From: Chersky-299 sp963749535
GTDB taxonomy: Bacteria > Actinomycetota > Thermoleophilia > RBG-16-64-13
NCBI GenBank assembly: GCA_963749535.1
Contig: CAVVNF010000022.1
Span: 1 to 41,384 of the forward strand
DNA: 41,384 nt
Direction of reading: 5' to 3'
In this document: positions 15,188-22,704 of the stretch, piece by piece
Layout of the letters: each line of letters opens with the position of its first letter
How positions within the stretch are numbered: the stretch's first letter is position 1
Notes under the pieces: model-generated
Told to the model about the DNA's origin: nothing
Databases searched by the model: none
Seen by the model: the letters and a program-made list of their open reading frames with translations, nothing else
Translations under genes and position numbers: made by a program

Positions 15188-15478
15188 TCAGCACCCGACG
15201 GGAGAGTGGCGCTGCACGCGAATCCGGCACGGACCCGATTCCTTCGTGACCCCTTCAACCGCGCCGGCGGTCGCGTCGATGAGTCGGTCGTAGATACGTT
15301 TGTGCTTGCCCTTGGAGTACTCGACTTCCCAGCGCCCATCGGTTCGCTGGGCAATGTGGAAGTAGCTCGTCTCACGTTTCACGGCACCCTGAGAGTCAAC
15401 CTCCCCGGGGAACTTTGCGGAGGCGTAGCGAACCATGGCCTCATGCTCCTTCCTGCTCTCACTATCGGCCACTTTCAT
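15188..15478 (-). CDS. Small DUF2188-like protein
   Basis: The 96-residue product contains, at about residues 38-85, a YFHIAQRTDGRWEVEYSKGK strand pair followed by an IYDRLIDATAGAVEGV helix and a basic end (CRIRVQR). This resembles the DUF2188 fold (HVxPxxDGWxVxxEGxxR, then a helix over AxxxAxxxA), a small beta-alpha domain of unknown function. The ATG at 15478 lies 11 nt after the predicted -10, leaving a leader of only a few nucleotides and no ribosome-binding site. Its promoter has the common direct-repeat architecture. It is a single-gene unit between the remnant region and the phosphatase. Confidence 0.65.
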   Translation of the reverse strand: MKVADSESRKEHEAMVRYASAKFPGEVDSQGAVKRETSYFHIAQRTDGRWEVEYSKGKHKRIYDRLIDATAGAVEGVTKESGPCRIRVQRHSPVGC

Positions 15479-15489
15479 GCACGCTTCAG

Positions 15490-15543
15490 AGTCTAGGAAA
15501 GTCACACGAAGCTGATGTAACCGCACCGTAAACAGAACCGAAA
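15490..15543 (-). promoter_or_regulatory. Direct-repeat promoter of the DUF2188-like gene
   Basis: Units on the minus strand start at 15543 (TTTCGGTTCTG, weak), 15532 (TTTACGGTGCG) and 15521 (GTTACATCAGC). TAGACT at 15495-15490 is exactly 26 nt from the last unit start. The gene's ATG follows after 11 nt, so the predicted mRNA is almost leaderless. Confidence 0.7.
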
Positions 15544-15581
15544 AAGAAGGAGAAATCCGCGGAGGCCCGGCTTCACATCTG

Positions 15582-15764
15582 CGGCGACTTCGCCGTCGGC
15601 GCTTCTGGCGGAGCGACACCTGTGGCTCTCACCCTCGCTAGGATGACCGGAACGGGCTGCTCCCTCCGCGCAGGGAGCAGCCCGTTAGAGATTAGCAGGC
15701 GCACAAGGCGCCGCCGGCATTCGTCGTCTAGAACGACCGGGGACCGCCGACGGCGAAGTCGCCG
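15582..15764. repeat. 20-bp inverted repeat flanking the hairpin
   Basis: Copies at 15582-15601 (CGGCGACTTCGCCGTCGGCG) and 15745-15764 (its exact reverse complement) enclose the hairpin 15651-15686. The right copy encodes the GDFAVGG end of the phosphatase; the left copy is the same sequence inverted in non-coding DNA. Confidence 0.6.
15651..15686 (-). terminator. Perfect 15-bp hairpin after the phosphatase gene
   Basis: The arms AACGGGCTGCTCCCT (15651-15665) and 15672-15686 are perfectly complementary with a 6-nt loop. The hairpin lies 42 nt past the phosphatase stop and probably ends its transcript, although no U-run follows on either strand. Confidence 0.6.
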
Positions 15765-17545
15765 TTGTAGTTGAGCACAGCCCAGGCGGTATTCGTTGCT
15801 GGGTCGACTCCGCACGTGCCCAACTTGTAGCTGGAATTCCAGGGACCGAGGACAAACTTCTCGTTGCCACCAAAGTCCTTTCTCACAGCCTGGACCCATT
15901 TGCCATTTGAGTCCTGCGTGAGCAGGCCGAACGCCCGATGCAAGACTTGGGACTGGCTGCCCAAATCCTTCGCTGAGTAGCTCATGGAAAGCACGTATTC
16001 GTCCGTCTTTTCGCCGCCGATCGACCTTGACATGCCGCCAAGGATGAGGGTGTCGCTGGAGAGACCAGCATCCGCGGCAACCCACCCGGTGGTGACATCG
16101 TTGCTGATCTTCTTGCCATAGTTGGTGAGGAGGAGATCCGGGTTAGTGCCCGCTCCGTTCGTCCCTGCGAGAATCGACATCGAGGTACCTTTGAAGTTCT
16201 TCTCCATTGTCGCTGCAACGGTCGTATTGTCGGTAATGCCCGCATAGGACGCACCTTGGGCGACAACCGTGTCCGTGCCGTTTAGGCTATAGGTGATCGT
16301 GGAGATCTTCTCGAAGTCGAACGTGGCGCCGTTCAGACCGTAGTCGGCGCCGCCATTCGGATCCGCGTAGTAGTCGATGGTCACGATGGGGCCGTTCACG
16401 GTGTAGATGTAGTAGCCGACCTTGCCCAGATCTTGTTGGATCGGGGCGTCATTGGCCGACATCGGCAGTGTGGGAATGTAGAACTTGGAGCTGTCGGACG
16501 CGGAGATGATCTGATGGACCTTGCTCTTGCCGTCCGGGCTGGTGACAACCGAGACATAGTCATGATGATCGTGGCCGGTGATGACCGCCGCGACCTTGTT
16601 CGCCTGCATCGAGGCGATGAAGTTGTTCTCGGCGGTCTGCTTGGCGGTCAAAGCGGCGGCGTCTGTCGGCGCTGAGCTGCTGACGTTTACCCCATTGCCA
16701 TCACCGGGGTCGGCCGCGGTGACCTGCCCGCCGAACATGTTGTCCTTGTGGTTGCCACCCAGGAGGTTCTTGTGGGTGAAGACGAAGGCCTGGGTGTTCG
16801 CGGGACGGCTCGAAAGCGTGGAATCGATCCACGACTGCTGCTGAGGGATGGTGCTGTTGTAGTAGTTGCCGTTCACGTCGAACTGGTCGAGCAGCATGAA
16901 CGTGGCGTTGTTGTACTGGAAGGAGTAGGAGACGCTGTTGTTGGCGGTGTTGACGGCGGTCGGCTGAGAAAAGTTGGAGCCGACGGTGAAGGTCCCGCCT
17001 TTCTTGGCTGCCGGAGGGTTGTTGGCAAGATCAGCCGCCGGAATGATCGCCTTGGTGATGGCCGCAGGCGTGTTGTTGTTGACGCCTGTGCCGATCTGCG
17101 GGTAGGCGTAGCGAGTTTCGGCACCTGAGGTCAGGTCCGGCGGAGTTTCGGCCGCTTCATGGTTGCCGCGAAGGGGATAGAAACCGATGCCCGCGTTGTA
17201 GAGGTCTTGGGCGTAGAGGGCGCGGGTGTCGATGTTGACCGCGCTGCCTGTGTCGACCGTGTCACCGACAGCGACCACGAGCTTCACGCCCGCTTTGATG
17301 AACTGCTGGTCCACTTGCTTGATGATGTTGGCGGCCACCGTGTTGGGGTTGTAACCGTCGTCGGGGACCGTCCACTGGGTGTCTGAGATCACGCCGAAGG
17401 ACCACGGCCGAACATTTGCTGCATCGGCGACCGGGGTGCCGGTCTGCGTGGTGGCGGCGACGATGCCGGCAGCCAAGGCACCGGCGCAAACGGCGCCCGC
17501 CACGAACTTGAACGTCTTCGTCTTTCTGAAACCGGTTTCCAACAT
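15728..17545 (-). CDS. Exported calcineurin-like metallophosphatase
   Basis: The 605-residue product starts with a signal peptide: basic FRKTKTFKF, a hydrophobic stretch with GAVCAGALAAGIVAA, and a likely cleavage near VADA-ANV. The metallophosphoesterase motifs follow in order: GVISDTQWT (first metal Asp; Gln replaces the usual His), VAVGDTVDTG, LRGNHEAAE, FVFTHKNL and VITGHDHHDY. Residues from about 400 form a beta-rich C-terminal domain. Secreted enzymes of this type release phosphate from organic esters. The ATG at 17545 has GGGAGG 12 nt upstream. A direct-repeat promoter lies upstream and a hairpin downstream, making it a single-gene unit and the strongest argument that the repeats form a phosphate-type operator. 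Confidence 0.9.
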   Translation of the reverse strand: MLETGFRKTKTFKFVAGAVCAGALAAGIVAATTQTGTPVADAANVRPWSFGVISDTQWTVPDDGYNPNTVAANIIKQVDQQFIKAGVKLVVAVGDTVDTGSAVNIDTRALYAQDLYNAGIGFYPLRGNHEAAETPPDLTSGAETRYAYPQIGTGVNNNTPAAITKAIIPAADLANNPPAAKKGGTFTVGSNFSQPTAVNTANNSVSYSFQYNNATFMLLDQFDVNGNYYNSTIPQQQSWIDSTLSSRPANTQAFVFTHKNLLGGNHKDNMFGGQVTAADPGDGNGVNVSSSAPTDAAALTAKQTAENNFIASMQANKVAAVITGHDHHDYVSVVTSPDGKSKVHQIISASDSSKFYIPTLPMSANDAPIQQDLGKVGYYIYTVNGPIVTIDYYADPNGGADYGLNGATFDFEKISTITYSLNGTDTVVAQGASYAGITDNTTVAATMEKNFKGTSMSILAGTNGAGTNPDLLLTNYGKKISNDVTTGWVAADAGLSSDTLILGGMSRSIGGEKTDEYVLSMSYSAKDLGSQSQVLHRAFGLLTQDSNGKWVQAVRKDFGGNEKFVLGPWNSSYKLGTCGVDPATNTAWAVLNYNGDFAVGGPRSF

Positions 17546-17612
17546 TTGCGACAACACCTCCCTGGGGATCCCGCGGGCAGATACCCGCGGACTCTTTGAA
17601 ACGCGCGGTGCC

Positions 17613-17667
17613 ACCATAGGAGGTTCGAAGGCAGCGGAGGTTAACGTTCGGCAAACGCCAAGTTAAG
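17613..17667 (-). promoter_or_regulatory. Direct-repeat promoter of the phosphatase gene
   Basis: On the minus strand the units start at 17667 (CTTAACTTGGC), 17656 (GTTTGCCGAAC) and 17645 (GTTAACCTCCG). TATGGT at 17618-17613 lies 27 nt from the last unit start, one more than elsewhere. The leader is predicted to be about 60 nt and carries the ribosome-binding site of the gene at 17545. Confidence 0.6.
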
Positions 17668-17725
17668 GATTTTTGAATATTCTCGCGCGCCGGTCCCCGT
17701 CAGGGCGACGGCAGCCGGTCACACC

Positions 17726-18079
17726 TCAGCAGGTTATGTGAAGAATAGCGAAGACGTCTTTCTCCTTCATAGCTTGCAATACTTCCAGCGCCTTTTCGAG
17801 TGGCAAGGCGACGACCTCCACTCCACGTTTCTCCGCCTCCAGGTAGACCTCGGGCATCACCGGCAAGCTTCCGTTCACGCCGGTCCCGATAATCAACTTG
17901 TCGCCGCCCCACGGAATCTCCTCCAACACCGACAGTGGGGTATGTCCGTACTGGTCGCGAAAAGGCTTAGAGGGCTTCTTCGCCCTCTTTCGTACGTGCC
18001 CGGCGTCGATGACAAGGTCGTAGTCGTAGCCCTTCCCGTCGAGCGCGATCTCTCCGAAAGTGATGAGCCTAGCCTTCAC
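17726..18079 (-). CDS. Mth938-domain (DUF498-like) protein
   Basis: The 117-residue product matches the Mth938 / DUF498 family of small cytosolic proteins of unknown function (related to mitochondrial NDUFAF3). Typical elements are FGEIALDGKGYDYDLVI at the N-terminus, the central DKLIIGTGVNGSLPVMPEV strand-loop with GTG, and GVEVVALPLEKALEVLQAM at the C-terminus. The GTG start at 18079 is supported by AAGGAGGGG 6 nt upstream; a longer frame lacks a site. It lies 195 nt behind the CDGSH gene on the same strand and could be the last gene of the ABC/CDGSH unit. Confidence 0.85.
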   Translation of the reverse strand: MKARLITFGEIALDGKGYDYDLVIDAGHVRKRAKKPSKPFRDQYGHTPLSVLEEIPWGGDKLIIGTGVNGSLPVMPEVYLEAEKRGVEVVALPLEKALEVLQAMKEKDVFAILHITC

Positions 18080-18274
18080 ACGACCCCTCCTTATTCGAAG
18101 TTCCGTTTGCGCTGGCCGGCACGTTGTGGGGCTATGCACCGACTGCTGGATTGCGCGCACGCTCGCGGCCGCGCGCGGCTACAGAAGAGGCGGCGCGAAT
18201 GACACCGCGTGCCGTACTCGAAAGCTCTTCCAGTAAACCGGCCGCCTCTCCAAACTGGAAATAGCAGCAAGCCC

Positions 18275-18966
18275 CTAGTCTCGAAAACCCACCTTCTCGT
18301 GACTCCCATCGCAAAACGGCTTGTTCTCGGCAGCGCCGCACCGACATAGCGTGCAGTGTTCCTGGGAAACGCCTTCGCCCCACGGCGTGTCCTCCACCTC
18401 GATCCATCCTTCCAAGCAGTACGGCCCGTCTTTCGCCACGACCACACGCGGGGGGCGCTCCGGATCGGGCTGCTCTTTTCCGGCGATCGAGTAGCTGAGC
18501 GCCCCGGACGGGCACTGCTCGATGACCTCGATGATCTCCCGCACCGTCGCCGCATCCGGATCGATCCAGGGACGACGGTCGTGATCGAAAACGCGCGGCA
18601 GATCCCTGACACAGTGCTGCATGTGCGCGCAAGCCCCATGGTTGTAGTGGATGGTGATCCGCTCGCCCACATAGTCCACTTGGTGGTCCAGGTGGCCGTC
18701 ACAGGTGTTGCTGGAATCGAAGCCAATGGTGCGGTGGGTGCCGTCGCAGGAAGGTTTGTTGGCGGAGGCGCCACAACGGCAAAGTGCAACCGCAGGGCGG
18801 GCTCCACCCGGCGGTTCTTTTCGCGAAGGCACCAAGCCCTCGACCCCTGGCAGGTCGAGGGCTTGGTAGAGAAGTGGTCCGTTCTTTATCGGCCGGATCT
18901 TCGGTCGCCGGTCTGCGCCGGCGGCGTCGATCGGCGCTTTGCTCGGAACGACGGTTTCCCGGCCAT
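18275..18966 (-). CDS. Two-CDGSH iron-sulfur protein with central Fer4-type domain, frameshifted at its start
   Basis: The product carries an N-terminal CDGSH motif (LCRCGASANKPSCDGTH), a middle YjdI/Fer4_19-like domain with CAHMQHC and CPSGALSYS, and a C-terminal CDGSH motif (LCRCGAAENKPFCDGSH). The CDGSH clusters are 2Fe-2S with three Cys and one His; the middle domain has a 4Fe-4S-type Cys set. In frame, the homologous sequence begins with KIRPIKNGPL at about 18880, but no start codon exists there. An ATG at 18966 in another frame gives MAGKPSFRAK, so a single-base indel near 18900 is likely; otherwise the GTG at 18835 would be the start. This arrangement is known in bacteria, with a role in redox or iron-sulfur handling. 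Confidence 0.8.
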
Positions 18967-19027
18967 GCTGTCAAAGTCCCCTAATCCTTTGTGAATCCAA
19001 TCGTCAACTCAGGCCACTTTGCTTAGC

Positions 19028-19855
19028 TTACGAGAGGATGTCCTTACGCTGGAAGCGCAGGAAACCAAGGCCGGTCATGCCGACAATCCAGACGAGATAT
19101 GCGATTATCCCTTTGATAACAGGGCCCGTGACCACCGGCGATCGGAGCACATTGGTCCATTCGTTGAAGTAGTGCGTGAAGAGATACGGCTGCAGGAAGT
19201 TGAACACGGTGAAAGCCTGCAAAGCCTCGAAGATGATTACCAGTACCAAGGCCCCGGCCACCGCGGTCAAGCTCGAGTTGGTCAAAGTCGAGAAGAAGAA
19301 CGCCAGGGAGACAACCGTCATCATGCCAAGGAACACGAACAGGTAGGAGAGCACGATAAGGCCCAGACCGTGTCCCGTCCCGACCGTCTGGCCGGAGAGC
19401 AGAACCAGCGGGTGCAGCCCGAAGAATGCGCCTCCGGCGATGAGAGCCGCCACTCCCATGATGAAGATGCCGATAGCCACGTACACGTTCGCGACAAACC
19501 ATTTGGAAATGAGGAAGGCGCTGCGCCGGATGGGCTGCATGAGCGTGGTCCGCAGAGTGCCGCCTTCCGCCTCGCCGGCCACCGTGTAGCTACCGGACAT
19601 CGACGCCAGCAAAGGCAACAGGAACGTGGCCAGCGCGAGCAGTGCCGCCAGCGCCACGAAGAGGCCGTTGCTCCTCACCTGGTCGAAGATCTGAGCGCCT
19701 TGGTCTTGTGCGCCGCCACCGCCGCCTCCCGGGCCTCCGCTCGAGAACCGGAACGCGATGGTAATGAGCCACGGCACCAGGAAGAGGCCTCCCCAACCTA
19801 TGTACGTACGTTTCTGGAAAAGCGTTTTGGTAAATTCTCGCCGTATGCTGCTCAT
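19028..19855 (-). CDS. ABC-2 type transporter permease
   Basis: The 275-residue product has six predicted membrane helices, including WGGLFLVPWLITIAF near residue 22, FVALAALLALATFLLPLL, VYVAIGIFIMGVAALIAGG and VAGALVLVIIFEAL. A cytoplasmic loop contains the conserved EAEGGTLRTTLMQPIRRS segment, typical of ABC-2 permeases (E-x-GT-x3-L-x-P-x-R). A Gly-rich extracellular insert (SGGPGGGGGGAQDQG) follows the first helix. Its ATG overlaps the stop of the ATPase gene (ATGA). Together they form one exporter half; the substrate is unknown, perhaps the lipid or lipoprotein handled by the LolA-like gene product. Confidence 0.9.
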   Translation of the reverse strand: MSSIRREFTKTLFQKRTYIGWGGLFLVPWLITIAFRFSSGGPGGGGGGAQDQGAQIFDQVRSNGLFVALAALLALATFLLPLLASMSGSYTVAGEAEGGTLRTTLMQPIRRSAFLISKWFVANVYVAIGIFIMGVAALIAGGAFFGLHPLVLLSGQTVGTGHGLGLIVLSYLFVFLGMMTVVSLAFFFSTLTNSSLTAVAGALVLVIIFEALQAFTVFNFLQPYLFTHYFNEWTNVLRSPVVTGPVIKGIIAYLVWIVGMTGLGFLRFQRKDILS

Positions 19856-20871
19856 TTGGGGCCCCCTCCCGCGCCGGCGGAAGATACCCCGGCAGTGCGC
19901 ACCTGTTCGTCCTCGGATGTAAGCTCGAGGAACATGTCTTCCAGTCCTTGCTCCGCGGACGGGACCACGGCCAGTACGTCGATGCTATCGGCCACGAGCC
20001 GTCGCACCATCTCCGGCACGAAGCCGTCGCTCGATTCCACGACGATGAAGCTCTCGTCCCGGCGGAACGTGCCCGGGGCCACCAGCCCGCGGATCACCTC
20101 CCAAGCCTTCGCCTGGTCTCCCGTGAGCACCCTGATGGTGGTGACCTTCGGGTGTAGGTCCGAGACAGGTCCTTGCACGATCAGATGGCCCTTGCTCATG
20201 ATGGCCGCGCGATTGCAGACGAGCTCCACTTCATGCAGCAAGTGGGAGGACAGGAAGACCGTGGTTCCCTGCTTGCCCAGATCGCGGATAAGCTCTCGTA
20301 CGTCCTTCATCCCCTGGGGGTCGAGACCGCTGGTGGGCTCGTCCAGGACGATGACGTCCGGTTTGTGAATGAGAGCCAGCGCGATCCCCAGACGCTGACG
20401 CATGCCGTGCGAGTAGCTGCCCACCTTCGAGCCGCCGCGGTCGGAAAGCCCTACCTGCTCCAGGACCTCGGACACCCGCGCCTCGGTGACCTCGCCGTTC
20501 ATCTGCCCCAGCATGCGCAGGTTCCGGCGGGCGGTCATGTTGTTGTAGAACATGGGGTCGTCCACAAAGCCGCCGAGGTGACGCAGAGCGCTGGTGCGAT
20601 TTGCAGGCACCTTGTGATCGAGCACCTCGACGTACCCGGCGCTGGGATAGATGAGGCCGAATATCAGCCGGATGGTGGTGGTCTTCCCGCAGCCGTTCGG
20701 GCCCAAGAAGCCGTAGACATCGCCTCGGCACACCGAGATGTCGAGATTGTCGACCGCCCGAAGCTTCTTGAAATCCTTGGTAAGGCCGTGAGTGGATAGG
20801 ACGACCGGCCGGCCATCGCAGCCGACCGGTAGGCGCTTGTCTAGGTCAGCGTCTGAGTGTTTAGCGGACAT
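19852..20871 (-). CDS. ABC transporter ATP-binding protein
   Basis: The 339-residue product has a complete ATPase: Walker A GPNGCGKTT near residue 56, a Q-loop region VDDPMFYNNMTARRNL, the signature SYSHGMRQRLGIALAL, Walker B VIVLDEP, and the switch His in FLSSHLLHEVE. The last 100 residues form the C-terminal regulatory domain usual in ABC-2 ATPases. It starts at ATG 20871, which overlaps the upstream stop by 11 nt, and overlaps the permease start by 4 nt, so the three genes are translationally coupled. Confidence 0.93.
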   Translation of the reverse strand: MSAKHSDADLDKRLPVGCDGRPVVLSTHGLTKDFKKLRAVDNLDISVCRGDVYGFLGPNGCGKTTTIRLIFGLIYPSAGYVEVLDHKVPANRTSALRHLGGFVDDPMFYNNMTARRNLRMLGQMNGEVTEARVSEVLEQVGLSDRGGSKVGSYSHGMRQRLGIALALIHKPDVIVLDEPTSGLDPQGMKDVRELIRDLGKQGTTVFLSSHLLHEVELVCNRAAIMSKGHLIVQGPVSDLHPKVTTIRVLTGDQAKAWEVIRGLVAPGTFRRDESFIVVESSDGFVPEMVRRLVADSIDVLAVVPSAEQGLEDMFLELTSEDEQVRTAGVSSAGAGGGPK

Positions 20872-22342
20872 TGGCAGCAAACCCCATTAGGTCGGATTGA
20901 GAGACACTACCCGCAGCCAACAACAGAAGCCCGTCTTTGTCCCACAGCATGACGGAGCCCAGCGCGGTATTGAACTGATACACGGTGCCGCCGGCAACGG
21001 TCGTGCGGCTGAGCAGAGGCACGCTCGCCAATGTCTGCTCGAGCTGCGTGATCAACTGTGACGGCACTTTGGCCTCGACCAGCACTACCGAGCCGAATCC
21101 CTGGCCGTAGCGGAGTATCACCGTGGGGCCGAGGGCGATCGTGCCGGTGGGCAAGGTGAGCGACGGGAGGCTCGGAGAAGTCGAAGAATTGGACGTGGAC
21201 GTACCCGACGTGGTCGCACCAGCCGTGGTGGGAGCCGTGGTGGTCGACTGGTCGCCGCCCATGCCAAGGCCGCCGAGGCCGCCGAGGCCCGATCCCAGGG
21301 TGTTGAGCAGAGACTGCAGATCAACCTGTTGAACGGGGATGACGAAGGCGCCGCCGAATGCTAGGTCCGCGCTGGTGGTCTGCGGAGCCAAGGGCGTAAA
21401 ACCGGCCTTGGCGGCCGCTTCAGCGAGCGTCAACGGGGCCTTCTCCGCCGCGGCCGCGGTCGTCGCCGAGTTGCCGGTCACAGGGGTACCGGCGGTGGTG
21501 GGGGTAGTCGCCGGCTCGTTGCCGAGCTTGCCGGCAAGTCCCGCCGGAAGCGACAGGGTCTTGTGATCCACCTTGGCCCCGGCCGGAGGTGTGAAAGCGA
21601 AGGTGCTATCGGCGATCGTGGAGTAAGAAACGCTCTCAAAGCCCGCGGAGAGCACCGCTTGGGCGTCACCTTTTGCGAAGATCTCAAGCCGGAGGGGCAG
21701 GTAGGTCGTACTGTCTATCGCCACCTGCACCGAGCCGAAGACCGTGTTCGGGGCCTTGGGAACCAGTGATAGCACGTAGGCGGCTCGTCCGGCCACCGTT
21801 TCCTGGCCACTCACTGCCACAACAGCCGTGGGGGCAAGATCTTGAATGAACGTATTTATCGCGGTCACCGGGTCGACCTTCGCAGCCACTGAGGTCGAGG
21901 TGGTCGAGGCAGATGTCCCGCTTGTGCCCGCCGGGAGCGTGTACTCAGTGGCTGTGTTGCCACTCGAGCTGTAGACCCAGACACTCGTCTGGCTTCCAAC
22001 GATGTTGGTGTCCCCGGCCGCCCCCTGGATCTCGAAGCGGAACTTGCCGCCCTGCACCCAAAGCCGGCCCGATCCACTCGCCAGCAGGGAGGTGAGGCCA
22101 CCCATTCCCTGGCCGTTGAAGGAAAGCGCCGAGAGCCCGAGGACGTTGTTCTTCCACGAGACGGCGCCGCTCACCGAAGCATTGTCACCCGCGTGCTGAG
22201 CCACGTTGGCGAGCAACTGCGCGGCCGTTATGGTCGCCAGCTCCGGTTCGCCCTGGGCTCGCGTCTCCACGAGACCCACGGTAATGCCTGTGACGGCGAG
22301 GACCGCCACCAAGGCTACGATTATGATCGACTTTCTGTGCAC
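20861..22342 (-). CDS. Exported LolA/RseB-like protein
   Basis: The 493-residue product has a signal or anchor helix (SIIIVALVAVLAVTGITVGL at residues 5-24) and then a LolA/DUF2092-like half-barrel: ITAAQLLANVAQHA, GSGRLWVQGGKFRFE, TSVWVYSSSGNTATEY and a later DSTTYLPLRLEIFAKG. A Thr/Ser/Pro-rich linker at about 270-295 and a second one at 350-390 separate it from a C-terminal beta-rich part. Such proteins bind lipids or sense envelope state and are often encoded with an ABC exporter in actinobacteria. The GTG start is supported by AAAGGAG 6 nt upstream. It is the first gene of the operon. Confidence 0.8.
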   Translation of the reverse strand: MHRKSIIIVALVAVLAVTGITVGLVETRAQGEPELATITAAQLLANVAQHAGDNASVSGAVSWKNNVLGLSALSFNGQGMGGLTSLLASGSGRLWVQGGKFRFEIQGAAGDTNIVGSQTSVWVYSSSGNTATEYTLPAGTSGTSASTTSTSVAAKVDPVTAINTFIQDLAPTAVVAVSGQETVAGRAAYVLSLVPKAPNTVFGSVQVAIDSTTYLPLRLEIFAKGDAQAVLSAGFESVSYSTIADSTFAFTPPAGAKVDHKTLSLPAGLAGKLGNEPATTPTTAGTPVTGNSATTAAAAEKAPLTLAEAAAKAGFTPLAPQTTSADLAFGGAFVIPVQQVDLQSLLNTLGSGLGGLGGLGMGGDQSTTTAPTTAGATTSGTSTSNSSTSPSLPSLTLPTGTIALGPTVILRYGQGFGSVVLVEAKVPSQLITQLEQTLASVPLLSRTTVAGGTVYQFNTALGSVMLWDKDGLLLLAAGSVSQSDLMGFAANVR

Positions 22343-22704
22343 GATGACTCCTTTATTGGGATCACCAGGTTTGTCAGCGGTGTTACATCCTAAGGGACTG
22401 CCCGAGTCTGACTCGGCTTCGCACCAAATACGTTCCTGCCGAACAGCTTCGCCGGACTCCGTCCTCGGCTCCCAAGCGGTTGCTACATCCGCGTTCTCTT
22501 ACCCAGTTTGACGGGAGCTTACACGACATCCGGACCGGCGACATCGGCTTCTAGAAGGCTCTGATGATACTCCTGCGGATGTACATGCAGGCAAACCGCC
22601 CTTCCAGGCCCAGCCTTGTCCCGCTTCACAAGCCTGGCCCAGTCTGGCCGAGCCCCGCCGAGCGAGACCCGCGCGAGTAGTGGCGGGGCCGAGCAGCGGC
22701 CGGC
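22343..22704. other. Intergenic region between regulator and ABC operon
   Basis: No gene is supported in these 362 nt. It should hold the promoter of the LolA-like/ABC operon and the end of the response-regulator transcript. An imperfect hairpin at about 22608-22640 (CCAGCCTTGT paired with ACAAGCCTGG, one mismatch) is a plausible terminator of the regulator gene. No 11-bp direct repeat of the region-1 type was found. Confidence 0.4.

Noticed and set aside
16433..17128. Long plus-strand open frames opposite the phosphatase
   Set aside because: They are mirror frames of a high-GC coding sequence with clear family motifs on the minus strand; their products resemble nothing.
19019..20799. Long plus-strand open frames opposite the ABC transporter genes
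   Set aside because: Same reason: the minus strand encodes intact Walker and permease motifs with overlapping starts and stops.
22498..22530. TTAC repeats upstream of the LolA-like operon as another operator
   Set aside because: The two TTAC elements are 20 nt apart, not 11 or 22, and no -10 is at the proper distance.
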